In this document: positions 36,701 to 44,051 of the stretch, in pieces
How positions within the stretch are numbered: position 1 is the stretch's first letter
Layout: each line of letters starts with the position of its first letter
NCBI RefSeq assembly: GCF_014646235.1
Contig: NZ_BMNB01000009.1
Span: 1-64,000, forward strand
DNA length: 64,000 bases
Direction of reading: 5' to 3'
Origin: Micromonospora sonchi
GTDB taxonomy: Bacteria; Actinomycetota; Actinomycetes; Mycobacteriales; Micromonosporaceae
Made by a program: the position numbers and the translations under genes
Notes under the pieces: model-generated
The model's input: only the letters and a program-made list of their open reading frames with translations
The model's database searches: none
What the model was told of the DNA's origin: nothing

Positions 36701-37346
36701 GCGTGGCGCCGTCGACCAGCACCCCGCCGGGCGGCGCCACGGACTGCAACCGGGAGGCGGTGTTCACCACGTCGCCGGCGACGATCGCCTGCCCGCCGTC
36801 GCGCGCGGCGGCCACGTCCACCAGCGCCTCCCCGGTGGCCACGCCGACCCGGAAACGCAGCCCGTCGGTGCCGGTCGGGGTGAACCGGGTCAACACCCGC
36901 TGCAGCTCCAGCCCGGCCCGCACGCAGCGCAGCGCGTCGGTCTCGGTGGCCACCGGCGCGCCGAACAACGCCATCACCGCGTCGCCGATGTACTTCTCGA
37001 CCACCCCGCCGTACTGCCCGACCACCCGCCGGGCCGCCGAGAAGAAGCCGGTCTGCATGCCCCGGACCAGCTCCGGGTCGGCCCGCTCGACGTACGGGGT
37101 GAAGTCGATCAGGTCGACGAAGAGCACACTGACCCGGCGGCGGTCCTCCTGGGGGGTGGCCGCCGGTCGGCCGCTGCCCGGTCGGGCAGCGCCGCAGGCG
37201 GTGCAGAAGGCCACGTCCGCGGCGAGCGGCCGCAGGCAGTGCGGGCAGACCGAGCTGAGCTCCGCCCCGCAGCCACCGCAAAAGCGGTCGCCGTCGGCGG
37301 CGGTGCGTCCACAGCGGTCACATCGCGCGGCGATGACACCCTCCAC
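33777..37346 (-). CDS. Class III adenylate cyclase fused to AAA/STAND ATPase and TPR-like repeats
   Basis: A 1189-aa signalling protein. Two N-terminal zinc ribbons (Cys 9/12/23/26 and 34/37/48/51). Class III cyclase domain (about 68-250) with metal-binding Asp78 and Asp122, lysine 118 (VEKYIGD), Asp192 and Asn195/Arg199 (GDVVNTASRL), all expected of an active adenylate cyclase. Then a LuxR/MalT-type ATPase with Walker A GRAGIGKS (293-300) and Walker B-like VLAFEDLHWADD. The C-terminal half is alpha-helical TPR-like repeats, with no C-terminal HTH. Likely an ATPase-gated cAMP producer; the Crp-type gene 450 bp away is a possible effector. Confidence 0.93.
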   Translation of the reverse strand: MEGVIAARCDRCGRTAADGDRFCGGCGAELSSVCPHCLRPLAADVAFCTACGAARPGSGRPAATPQEDRRRVSVLFVDLIDFTPYVERADPELVRGMQTGFFSAARRVVGQYGGVVEKYIGDAVMALFGAPVATETDALRCVRAGLELQRVLTRFTPTGTDGLRFRVGVATGEALVDVAAARDGGQAIVAGDVVNTASRLQSVAPPGGVLVDGATHALTRDTIRYDEQPPVTLRGRSAPTEVWLALSAVRQQPTDREPDATPLIDREHELGMLVNALHRCLRDRRPQVVTVFGRAGIGKSRLIRELHRHTGRLVDEPLTWRTGRCPPFGENVTFAALADIVKAEAGILDTDPAASAAQRLTTAVGELVGPAERDRVTDALRPLVGLPGTPLPAEEAESAWRRFLLALAARRPTVLAFEDLHWADDAMLRFVELLGAAARDVPLLLLCTARPELVERDPSWAGTITGSVTITLPPLRDTGIAALYAHMFGQAAFAADLLTPLIEVAGGNPLYAHEYVRMLIEQGALRQSGRGWSLEKQLDLPMPESVHAVIANRVDLLDAKDRAVLLAAAVVGVQFWPGAVAAAVGQPVESVERALRRLEQRDFVHEQGASSMAGQPEYRFRHVLVRDVCYQRLPRTERVARHERTADWLDTLSQSRDTDLAEVLAHHRWAAHEIARSLGMATGRYAGPARAALHRAARRAYALHGLDAAAGHAARALGLADESDPVGRLQLELLSTEISFHRDGNAFLSGGGSEQLRALADRLLAYGDEACAARAWTLLGQAAWLRADRQAALACLDRAVQLFEPLPDSAQKADAYAELGRLHMLNYERDPAVAAADTAVEIAERLGLTETGTNARITAATARYQAGDRSGLDELYRIVEFARARQLLALPRAIQNLSYAICEEGDSLRADALLSAAPARAASGQTLTTGYSAEALRSWFAGEFGRFLAAADAFVDTPSGSWDMQVRGLRAVLLLLRGQPVPSAGTPSAAMEAGVPPPSDDVADALDTARRSGFHRVHWTMLAIGALCRALQGHTDEAAALIDELAEAWSAVPALASGEWIAAASWAATLAGRKPAARVRAMLDQVGHRTPWSEAALRTVTGALTGAGGDHRHAADLFLTAAETYAGIPSLTDRMLALALAAREQDSAGDPSRADALLAEVRAFAHRNAAPGLLALAHPVTDDTQRLAG

Positions 37347-37512
37347 TGGCCGGGCCCCACGCCCACAGGCGCCCGAGGCGAGTATCCCTGACCAGCACAG
37401 TGTCGGGTACTGGGCTGTTGGCTTGTGGACACTGCACCAGCCTCCACCGATCCCGCGATAACGGCTAGATTCAGGCGGCCATTCGTCGATTACTGATCAG
37501 GGGGACAGTTTC

Positions 37513-37734
37513 ATGGTCTACGTCATGCTGCAGAAGGAGTGGACCGACGGCAGCGGGGTCACCCACCTGGCCGGTGACTCCGTCGACGTCGACGCCGCCA
37601 CGCTGGCCGCCCTCCAGGCGCAGGGCATCGTCAGCGAACAGGCCGGCTCCGGTGGTGGTGGCGGCAAGGACGGCAGCGAGTGGGTCGGACCGGGCGGCAC
37701 CGAATGGGTCGGACCGGGCAGCACCAAGCCCTGA
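37513..37734 (+). CDS. Small protein with C-terminal EWVGPG repeats
   Basis: A 73-aa protein. Residues 1-45 look like a small folded domain (VYVMLQKEWTDGSGVTHLAGDSVDVDAATLAALQAQGIV). The tail is a glycine stretch followed by two copies of a 9-10 residue unit (GSEWVGPGG / GTEWVGPGS). No signal peptide or cysteines. It is divergent from the cyclase-ATPase gene across a 166-bp gap, suggesting shared regulation. I do not recognise the family. The repeated tail could be a binding tag or a processed peptide, but nothing in the sequence proves that. Confidence 0.6.
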   Translation: MVYVMLQKEWTDGSGVTHLAGDSVDVDAATLAALQAQGIVSEQAGSGGGGGKDGSEWVGPGGTEWVGPGSTKP

Positions 37735-37792
37735 CCACGGCGTACCAGGCGGGGGTCGAGGCGCGCCAGCGCCCCGGCCCCCGCGCGGCTTG

Positions 37793-38485
37793 TCAGCGTT
37801 CGTTCATCCCGGCGCGGCGGCGCAGCGCCGGCACGTCGGTGACCACGATCCGGCGGCCCTCGGTACGCAGCCAACCCCGGTTGGCGAACGACCCGATCGC
37901 CTGGTTGACGCTCTGCCGGGAACCACCGGCCATCTCGGCGAGCTGGCTCTGGTTCAGCTCGATGGTGATCATCGGGGCCTGGCTCTCGCCGGCGAGCCGG
38001 ACCAGCGTCTTGGCCACCCGGCCGGGTAGGTCGAGGAAGACGTGGTCGGCGTTCTGCTCGGTCAGCCGGCGGATGAGCGCGCCGAGCGAGCGCATCACCG
38101 CGTCGAGGATGCGCGGATTTGAGTGCACCAGCTCCATGAAGGCGCCCCGGGACAGGGCGAGGGCGGTGCAGTCCTCGATCGCCTCGGCCGAGGCGGACCG
38201 GGTGGAGGCGTCCAGCAGGGAGACCTCGCCGAGCACATCGGGCGGGCGGATCACCGACAACACCGCCCGCTCGCCGGTCGGCGCGGTGCGGAACACCGCC
38301 ACCGCGCCGCGCCGCAGCACGATCAACGATTCGCCCGGGTCGTTCTCCACGAACAGCAACTGACCCTTACGGTACGTCCGAGGCACCGCGGCGGCGATCA
38401 CCCGCTGGCGGACCTCGGGCTCCAACCCGGCGAACATCTCGACACCCGTGAGCGCGTCGCCCGGCTCCGGCAGGCGCATCTCCAC
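37793..38485 (-). CDS. Crp/Fnr-family cAMP-responsive regulator
   Basis: A 230-aa regulator. The cyclic-nucleotide domain (about 15-130) keeps the phosphate-binding cassette GEVSLLDASTRSASAEA (Glu and Arg-Ser pair as in CRP). A dimerisation helix follows, then a winged HTH (about 170-220; QSQLAEMAGGSRQSVNQAIGSFANRGWL). It resembles the GlxR/Crp proteins of actinobacteria. ATG at 38485. It lies close to a predicted adenylate cyclase, so it could read that cAMP signal. Confidence 0.94.
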   Translation of the reverse strand: MEMRLPEPGDALTGVEMFAGLEPEVRQRVIAAAVPRTYRKGQLLFVENDPGESLIVLRRGAVAVFRTAPTGERAVLSVIRPPDVLGEVSLLDASTRSASAEAIEDCTALALSRGAFMELVHSNPRILDAVMRSLGALIRRLTEQNADHVFLDLPGRVAKTLVRLAGESQAPMITIELNQSQLAEMAGGSRQSVNQAIGSFANRGWLRTEGRRIVVTDVPALRRRAGMNER

Positions 38486-38747
38486 GGCCCCACCCCTCCC
38501 CGGTCTAGGACCCCAACTCGCTCACCGGGTGAGCCTGACGGCCCCTGACGAGGTGATCTGACATCCGTTCGGCGTCCGGCAGCGTACACATCAGATCATG
38601 ACGCTCCGGTCGCGTGCTGTACACCCCTCAAATCGCTTCCGTGACCACTTCAGCTGCGAACGCCACCCGGACGGGCGCACTGGAAGCGCTCCCGGCCACC
38701 ATGCCCCGCCCGTTCCGCCCACCTCGGCGTGGGCGAGGATGGCGGAG

Positions 38748-39245
38748 ATGGCCTACCGCTACTTCTACGACTGCGAGTTCATCGAGGACGGCCGGACCGT
38801 CGAGCTGGTGTCGATCGGCGTCGTCGACGAGCACGGCCGCGAGTTCTACGCGGTCTCCACCGAGTTCGACGCGACCCGGGCGGTGCCCTGGGTGCGCCGG
38901 AACGTGCTGGACAAGCTGCCCTCGCCGGCCGACCGCGCCTGGCGGTCCCGGGAGCGCATCCGCGACGAGCTGTACGACTTCCTGGTCGAGCCGATCCGGG
39001 ACCGGCCCGGCGAGGAACTGGAGCTGTGGGCCTGGTACGCGGCGTACGACCATGTGGCGTTGGCGCAGCTGTGGGGCGCTATGCCGGCGCTGCCCCGGGA
39101 GATCCCCCGGTTCACCAAGGAGCTGCGGCAGCTGTGGGATGACCGGGGCCGTCCGCGGCTGCCCAACGCCGCCTCGGCCCGGCACGACGCCCTGGTCGAC
39201 GCCCGACACAACCTCGCCCGCTGGCGCGCCCTCACCGCCGGGTGA
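38748..39245 (+). CDS. 3'-5' exoribonuclease AS (Rv2179c-like)
   Basis: A 165-aa DEDDh exoribonuclease homologous to M. tuberculosis RNase AS (Rv2179c), which shortens poly(A)-containing RNA. The N-terminal YFYDCEFIEDGRTVELVSIG carries the first Asp/Glu pair; WYAAYDHVALAQLWG and SARHDALVDARHN give the remaining Asp and His. ATG at 38748; ATG 38739 would add three residues. The TGA stop lies in the first bases of 3'-end element copy B. In M. tuberculosis this gene lies beside aroG; here they are 12 kb apart. Confidence 0.92.
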   Translation: MAYRYFYDCEFIEDGRTVELVSIGVVDEHGREFYAVSTEFDATRAVPWVRRNVLDKLPSPADRAWRSRERIRDELYDFLVEPIRDRPGEELELWAWYAAYDHVALAQLWGAMPALPREIPRFTKELRQLWDDRGRPRLPNAASARHDALVDARHNLARWRALTAG

Positions 39246-39298
39246 AAGGAAGGGCCCCCTTTTAACGCCTGCGGTAGAGGAAGGGCCCCCTATTAACA
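39241..39298 (+). repeat. 3'-end two-unit GGGCCC element, copy B
   Basis: Same orientation relative to its gene as copy A. Units GGAAGGGCCCCCTTTTAAC and GGAAGGGCCCCCTATTAAC start at 39248 and 39279 (31-bp period), joined by GCCTGCGGTAGA. The RNase AS stop codon is inside the element (GGTGAAAGG). Confidence 0.9.
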
Positions 39299-39586
39299 AG
39301 ATCGGTGCGGGCGGCGAGCGCGGGCATCGGTGCGGGCGGCGGCGCGGGCGCGGGCGGCGGCGGGCGCGGGTCGGGTGGTGCCGGAGGCGCAGCGTCGGTG
39401 CGCGGGGAGCGGGGGTCGGCTACTGGCGGGTAGAGGTGGGGCGCGGTGTCGGGCATCCGACGGCGCCGACTACAGTCGCAGTGGCGGCCCGCCCCGGGCC
39501 GGCAACGGCGCCGATGGTCTGACCTGACACGTATCCTGGGGCTTGATCGGGCTTGACCAGATGCTCCCCAGGAGGATGAGCGAATC
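39299..39586. other. Intergenic region with GCGGGC simple repeats, upstream of pfkA
   Basis: The first 75 bp are imperfect repeats of GGTGCGGGCGGC and GCGGGC. The rest is ordinary intergenic sequence that should hold the pfkA promoter. The pfkA RBS is CAGGAGGATGAG just before 39587. No gene is evident. Confidence 0.5.
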
Positions 39587-40615
39587 ATGCGTATCGGCGT
39601 GCTCACCGGCGGCGGCGACTGCCCGGGTCTCAACGCGGTCATCCGGGCGGTGGTCCGCAAGGGCGTCGCCAACTACGGCCATGAGTTCGTGGGGTTCCGA
39701 GAGGGCTGGAAGGGGCCGCTGGAGGGGATCTCCCGCCCGCTGGGCATCCCGGAGGTCCGGGGAATCCTGCCGCGCGGCGGCACGATTCTCGGCTCCTCCC
39801 GGACCAACCCCTTCAAGATCGAGAACGGCGTCGAGCGGATCAAGGAGAACCTGGCCGCGCAGGGCGTCGACGCGCTCATCGCGATCGGCGGTGAGGACAC
39901 CCTCGGCGTCGCCACCAAGCTGCACGAGCTGGACGTCAAGGTCGTCGGCGTGCCGAAGACCATCGACAACGACCTCGGCGCCACCGACTACACCTTCGGC
40001 TTCGACACCGCGGTCAACATCGCCATGGAGGCGATCGACCGGCTGCACACCACCGCCGAGAGCCACCATCGCACCCTGGTGGTCGAGGTGATGGGCCGGC
40101 ACGCCGGCTGGATCGCCCTGCACGCCGGCCTGGCCGGCGGCGCCAACGTGATCCTGCTGCCCGAGCGGAAGTTCGACATCGAGCAGGTGGCTGGCTACGT
40201 CGAGAAGCGCTTCCAGCACCAGTACGCCCCGATCGTCGTGGTCGCCGAGGGCGCCCACCCGCTCGACGGGCAGATGGTCCTGCAGAACCAGGAGGTCGAC
40301 TCGTTCGGTCACGTCCGCCTCGGCGGCATCGGCCAGTGGCTGGCCGAGCAGTTGGAGGCCAAGACCGGCAAGGAGGCCCGCACGGTCGTGCTCGGGCACA
40401 TCCAGCGCGGCGGCACCCCGAGCGCCTTCGACCGGGTGCTCGCCACCCGGCTCGGCCTGCAGGCGATCGACGCCGCGCACGAGGGCGACTGGGGCAAGAT
40501 GGTCGCGATGCAGAGCACCGACATCGTCCGGGTTCCACTCGCCGACGCCACCCGCGAGCTGAAGACCGTTCCGCTGGAGCGCTACGCCGAGGCCGAGGTC
40601 TTCTTCGGCAGCTGA
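39587..40615 (+). CDS. pfkA: 6-phosphofructokinase with PPi-type active-site residues
   Basis: A 342-aa enzyme phosphorylating fructose-6-phosphate. The N-terminal loop GVLTGGGDCPGLNAVIR and the substrate motifs PKTIDNDL (123-130) and MGRHAGWIALHAGL are intact. Position 104, glycine in ATP-dependent enzymes, is Asp here (GGEDT, 101-105), and position 124 is Lys. Both are the known signature of pyrophosphate-dependent PFKs such as that of Amycolatopsis methanolica, so PPi may be the phosphoryl donor and the step reversible. Own promoter region; followed by a 13-bp inverted repeat. Confidence 0.94.
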   Translation: MRIGVLTGGGDCPGLNAVIRAVVRKGVANYGHEFVGFREGWKGPLEGISRPLGIPEVRGILPRGGTILGSSRTNPFKIENGVERIKENLAAQGVDALIAIGGEDTLGVATKLHELDVKVVGVPKTIDNDLGATDYTFGFDTAVNIAMEAIDRLHTTAESHHRTLVVEVMGRHAGWIALHAGLAGGANVILLPERKFDIEQVAGYVEKRFQHQYAPIVVVAEGAHPLDGQMVLQNQEVDSFGHVRLGGIGQWLAEQLEAKTGKEARTVVLGHIQRGGTPSAFDRVLATRLGLQAIDAAHEGDWGKMVAMQSTDIVRVPLADATRELKTVPLERYAEAEVFFGS

Positions 40616-40657
40616 CCCGCACCGCTCCTGCCGCGCCCGCGCCATCCGCTCCGCTCC

Positions 40658-40722
40658 CGCCGGGTCCAGGTCACAGCGTCGCTGACGGATCTCCGATCGC
40701 GACGATGTCCCTGGACCCGGCG
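40658..40722 (+). terminator. 13-bp inverted repeat after pfkA
   Basis: Arms CGCCGGGTCCAGG (40658-40670) and CCTGGACCCGGCG (40710-40722) are perfect complements. The 39-nt loop contains further short complementary stretches (GCGTCG, CGACG). Placed 43 bp after pfkA and 55 bp before proC. Confidence 0.6.
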
Positions 40723-40777
40723 CGGTGCGAGTGGTGCGGGCCTGGTGGGGCGTGCAGGAGTGAGAGGAGTTCGCGGC

Positions 40778-41596
40778 ATGGTGAGCGGTGGGCACACGGT
40801 CGCGGTGATCGGCGCGGGCAAGATCGGGGAGCTGATGCTCTCCGGGCTGTTGCGCTCGGGCTGGCCGGTGGACCGGCTGCTGGCCACCGCCCGCCGGCCG
40901 GCGCGGGCCGCGGAGTTGACCGCCCGGTACGGCGTACGGGTGGTGGACAATCTGACCGCGGTCGGCGAGGCCGAGGTGCTGGCCGTCGCGGTCAAGCCGC
41001 AGGACGCGGCGGCGCTGCTCGACGAGATCGGCCCGAAGGTGCCGGCCGACAAGCTGGTGATCTCGCTCTGCGCCGGTCTGCCCAGCAACTTCTTCAGCCG
41101 CCGGCTGCCGGAGGGCACCCCGGTGGTCCGCGTCATGACCAACACCCCCGCCCTGGTGGACCAGGCGATGACCGCCATCTCCGCCGGGGTGCACGCCACT
41201 GGCGAGCACCTGGCGTTGGCCGAGGAGTTGTTCAAGCCGCTGGGCGCGACGATCCGGGTGCCGGAGAGCCAGCAGGACGCGGTGACCGCGCTCTCCGGCT
41301 CCGGCCCGGCCTACTTCTACCTCCTGGTCGAGGCGATGACCGACGCGGGCATCCTGCTCGGCCTGCCCCGCCAGGTGGCGCACGACCTGATCGTGCAGAC
41401 CGCGATCGGCTCGGCGGTGATGCTGCGCGACTCCGGCGAACATCCGGTGAAGCTGCGCGAGGCGGTCACCTCGCCCGCCGGTACCACCATCTCCGCCATC
41501 CGCGAGCTGGAGAATCACGGCGTACGCGCGGCGTTGCTGGCCGCCCTGGAAGCGGCCCGCGACCGGGCCCGGGAGCTGGCCGCCCAGGCGGAGTGA
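40778..41596 (+). CDS. proC: Pyrroline-5-carboxylate reductase
   Basis: A 272-aa enzyme performing the last step of proline synthesis, using NAD(P)H. The Rossmann start VAVIGAGKIGELMLSGL, AVKPQD, the signature PGTTISAIRELENHGVRAALLAALEAA variant (SPAGTTISAIRELENHG) and ALSGSGPAYFYLLVEAM are intact. The ATG at 40778 has the RBS GAGAGGAG; an earlier in-frame GTG at 40745 is less likely. The DUF2203 gene follows after 26 bp. Confidence 0.95.
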   Translation: MVSGGHTVAVIGAGKIGELMLSGLLRSGWPVDRLLATARRPARAAELTARYGVRVVDNLTAVGEAEVLAVAVKPQDAAALLDEIGPKVPADKLVISLCAGLPSNFFSRRLPEGTPVVRVMTNTPALVDQAMTAISAGVHATGEHLALAEELFKPLGATIRVPESQQDAVTALSGSGPAYFYLLVEAMTDAGILLGLPRQVAHDLIVQTAIGSAVMLRDSGEHPVKLREAVTSPAGTTISAIRELENHGVRAALLAALEAARDRARELAAQAE

Positions 41597-41622
41597 GGCC
41601 GGCCCGGTGCCATACTGACGCG

Positions 41623-41973
41623 GTGTTCACACTCGCCCAGGCCCGACACCTGGTGGCTACCCTGCGCCCTCGCGTCGACGAGCTGATCCGGGTCCGGGCC
41701 GACCTGGCCGAGTTGCAGACCGACCTGGCCGCCCACGGTGTCAGCGCGCTAGGGGGCCGGCCCGAGGTCAAGGGCCTGGAGGCCCGGCTGTACGCGATCC
41801 TCGACGAGCTGCGGCAGCACGGCATCGAGGTCAAGGGCGTGGCGCCGGTGCTGCTCGACTTCCCCGGCGAGCGCGAGGGCCGGCCGGTCCTCTGGTGCTG
41901 GCTGGAGGGGGACACCGACGTGCGCTGGTACCACCGCGCCGACTGCGGCTTCGCCGGCCGCCGCCCGACCTGA
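41623..41973 (+). CDS. DUF2203 domain protein
   Basis: A 116-aa protein starting at a GTG (VFTLAQARHLVATLRPRVDELIRVRADLAELQ). A helical N-terminal half, KGLEARLYAILDELRQHGIEVKGV and the conserved C-terminus VLLDFPGEREGRPVLWCWLEGD...WYHRADCGFAGR match DUF2203. Function unknown. It is the downstream partner of proC. The GTG start hides it inside a longer, mostly spurious open frame. Confidence 0.85.
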   Translation: MFTLAQARHLVATLRPRVDELIRVRADLAELQTDLAAHGVSALGGRPEVKGLEARLYAILDELRQHGIEVKGVAPVLLDFPGEREGRPVLWCWLEGDTDVRWYHRADCGFAGRRPT

Positions 41974-42020
41974 CCCTCGTCACCGGGCTATCGTTGCTGA
42001 CCGCGGTGGTGGGAGTTGAG

Positions 42021-42420
42021 CTATCCGCGTCGCCTGGTCTCGAGAGGCCACTCCAGGCTCACTGTCTCGTCGCGGCCCTGCCGGTCGAAAAAGGCCTGGA
42101 GTTCACGCTTCTGCTCGGCGTACCACTTGATCTGCGCCTGATGCAGAGCGTCAGGGCGCAGTCGGGCGATCCGTTCATGACGAGCCGCGATCGATACCGC
42201 CATGTCGACCGCCGCGCGCGCGTCACTCGAAGCGTCATGAGCGTTTGTCAGCTCGACTTCGTAGTACGTGCACAGGTCGCCCAGCTGCCGGCTGTCGTAC
42301 CAGCGGGGCTCGACCTCCCCGTGCAGGATCGAGGGGTCGATGATGGCGGCGCGGTCCCAGTCGACGGCCGGGAGACCGTGGCGTGCCAGCTTCGGTGTGC
42401 AGCGCCGTGACGTCGTAGGG
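42021..42420 (-). pseudogene. Truncated, frameshifted 3'-5' exonuclease (DnaQ-like) remnant
   Basis: On the minus strand the 3' portion reads ARHGLPAVDWDRAAIIDPSI, then WYDSRQLGDLCTYYEVELTNAHDASSDARAAVDMAVSIAARH, and ends at TAG/TGA near 42021. This is typical of the second half of exonucleases, with the final His/Asp in NAHDASSDA. PYDVTALHTE, the preceding conserved stretch, is in another frame, separated by one extra base near 42389-42392. Homology stops at about 42420, just where the toxin-antitoxin segment begins, so the DxE half is missing. Confidence 0.75.
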
Positions 42421-42488
42421 GCGAACTATCGTTTCTTTCGTTTTGGCGGGTATGCTGGAAGCGGGACACGGCCTGGCTGGAGGATCTT

Positions 42489-42962
42489 GTGACGGTGGTG
42501 CCTTCGGGAGGGCTGGAGCCCGACGGTGAGGAGCTGAGGCTTTTCGCTCGGCGGCCGCTCCGTGGGCGGCGACTGCAACTCATCGTCGACGGGGCGGAGC
42601 CGGTCGAAGTGCCGCCGGTGGTGGGTGAGGCTCTCGCCGAAGTCGTGTCGATCCTCGGTCGCGGGCGGCCGGTCCGGGTCATGGCGGAGAACGTCGAACT
42701 ATCGACCGGAGAAGCTGCCGCGATTCTCGGCGTGACCAGGCCGACGGTGGTCAAGCTGATGAACGACGGGATGTTGCCCTACACCCGGCCAAACTCCAGT
42801 CGTCGGGTCGCACTGCATGACGTGCTTGCATACAAGGAGCGGCGGTCGAGGGCGCGCCGCGAGGCGCTGGACGAGTTGACCGCAGACGCGATCGACATGG
42901 GCGTCTACGACGAAGCGATCAGGCGTGGCCGCCAACCGTCAGATGATCAGCTCGGCGCGTGA
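42489..42962 (+). CDS. HTH antitoxin (excisionase/MerR-like) of a PIN toxin-antitoxin pair
   Basis: A 157-aa protein. Residues 1-65 form an N-terminal module of unknown fold. An excisionase-type HTH follows (about 70-118: ELSTGEAAAILGVTRPTVVKLMNDGMLPY...RRVALHDVLAYKERR), then a charged C-terminal helix (REALDELTADAIDMGVYDEAIRRGRQPS) that probably wraps the toxin. The GTG/ATG at 42489 is used. It is followed after 10 bp by the PIN gene. Such HTH-PIN pairs are known VapBC-like modules; autorepression is expected. Lower GC than surrounding genes suggests transfer. Confidence 0.82.
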   Translation: MTVVPSGGLEPDGEELRLFARRPLRGRRLQLIVDGAEPVEVPPVVGEALAEVVSILGRGRPVRVMAENVELSTGEAAAILGVTRPTVVKLMNDGMLPYTRPNSSRRVALHDVLAYKERRSRARREALDELTADAIDMGVYDEAIRRGRQPSDDQLGA

Positions 42963-42972
42963 ACGGAATCTG

Positions 42973-43464
42973 ATGATCGTAGCGGTGCTGGACGCCTGCG
43001 TTCTCGTGCCCAGTGTGCTTGCCGACACCCTGCTGCGCTGTGCTGAGCAGGACCTGTATCGCCCCGTTTGGTCACGCGCCATCCTTGACGAGGTGCGGCG
43101 GAACCTTCCGCCCTCGGTTCGCGCTGGCAAGGCCGATCGCCGCATCGAGGTCATGCGGGAGCACTTCCCGAAGGCGATGGTCTCGGGATATGAGCAGCTG
43201 ATCACCGAGATGGCCAACGATCCGAAGGATCGCCATGTGCTCGCTGCCGCTGTCGCGGCCGACGCGGAGGCGATCGTCACGGCCAATCTTCGTGACTTTC
43301 CGGACCACGCCGTCGCACCATATGCGATCGAGGTGTTGCATCCGGACGACTTCCTCTGCGGACTGCTGGACGCGGAGCCGGAACTGCTCGTGAGCATCAT
43401 CGTGCAGCAGGCAGAAGCGACAGGGAAGGCGGGCGCCCCAGGCTCGGGGTCGAGGACATCCTGA
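42973..43464 (+). CDS. PIN-domain toxin (VapC-like RNase)
   Basis: A 163-aa PIN-family endoribonuclease. The first acidic residue is in VAVLDACVLVPSV, the glutamate in ILDEVRRNL, and the third acidic region in NDPKDRHVLAAAVAADAEAIVTANLRDFPDHA. These place it in the PIN subgroup with a longer C-terminus. Target RNA unknown. The ATG at 42973 gives the normal start of the fold; in-frame ATGs at 42925 and 42943 would overlap the antitoxin. Acts with the upstream HTH protein. Confidence 0.85.
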   Translation: MIVAVLDACVLVPSVLADTLLRCAEQDLYRPVWSRAILDEVRRNLPPSVRAGKADRRIEVMREHFPKAMVSGYEQLITEMANDPKDRHVLAAAVAADAEAIVTANLRDFPDHAVAPYAIEVLHPDDFLCGLLDAEPELLVSIIVQQAEATGKAGAPGSGSRTS

Positions 43465-43648
43465 GTGGTCTCGCCGGATGCCGGGTGATGCCGGGTTGCC
43501 CGATTCGCCCATCTGGTCTCTGCGGAACTGACGAACGGCCGGTAGCGCTGTCCCTTGGCTATCGGCTGATCCGGAAGCTTCTTGAACGGCGAGTATCGGA
43601 TGAAGCACTTGGTCCTTGAACGCTACGACGCCATGACCGAGGCTGTTC

Positions 43649-43798
43649 TCATGGGACGATCGTGTCTACCGGTTCTCGACTCGCCACCCGACCGCGCAGC
43701 ACCGCGCGGTGTTCGGGCAGGGTGTCGGCGACCAGATCCCGATAGCGGAACAGGAACCGCAGAGCCGAAGTGTTAGGCGAAGACAATCCGTCGCTCAT
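43649..43798 (-). pseudogene. Possible N-terminal fragment of an unknown gene
   Basis: A 49-residue frame (MSDGLSSPNTSALRFLFRYR then DLVADTLPEHRAVLRG) looks like the start of a larger protein but ends after a few dozen residues. I do not know the family. The surrounding 43465-44051 holds short GC-poor direct repeats (GATGCCGGGTGATGCCGGG near 43477) and no intact gene, consistent with decayed transferred DNA. Confidence 0.25.
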
Positions 43799-44051
43799 AC
43801 CAGCGAGCCTCCGAGAGGGGCGGGACGTCCGGGCAACGTGAGCGCCGCTCCGGAGAACCCTCTGTATACCGGAGCGCGACCACAAGCGACATCCTTTGTC
43901 CACGCTGGCCGCTCGGAAGCCGACGGTAGCTCCGTCTTGTTCGAGGGGGTCCGGTACGGGCTGCTGGTACGCACCTGTCTGGAGGTGTTATGCGACGCCG
44001 GTGACGGGGCTCGGGCCCCGCCACCGGCGCAGCTGATCGCTCAGGGGGCGG

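Noticed and set aside
33765..37391. 1208-codon plus-strand frame opposite the cyclase gene
   Set aside because: Typical high-GC complementary-strand open frame; the minus-strand frame carries complete domains.
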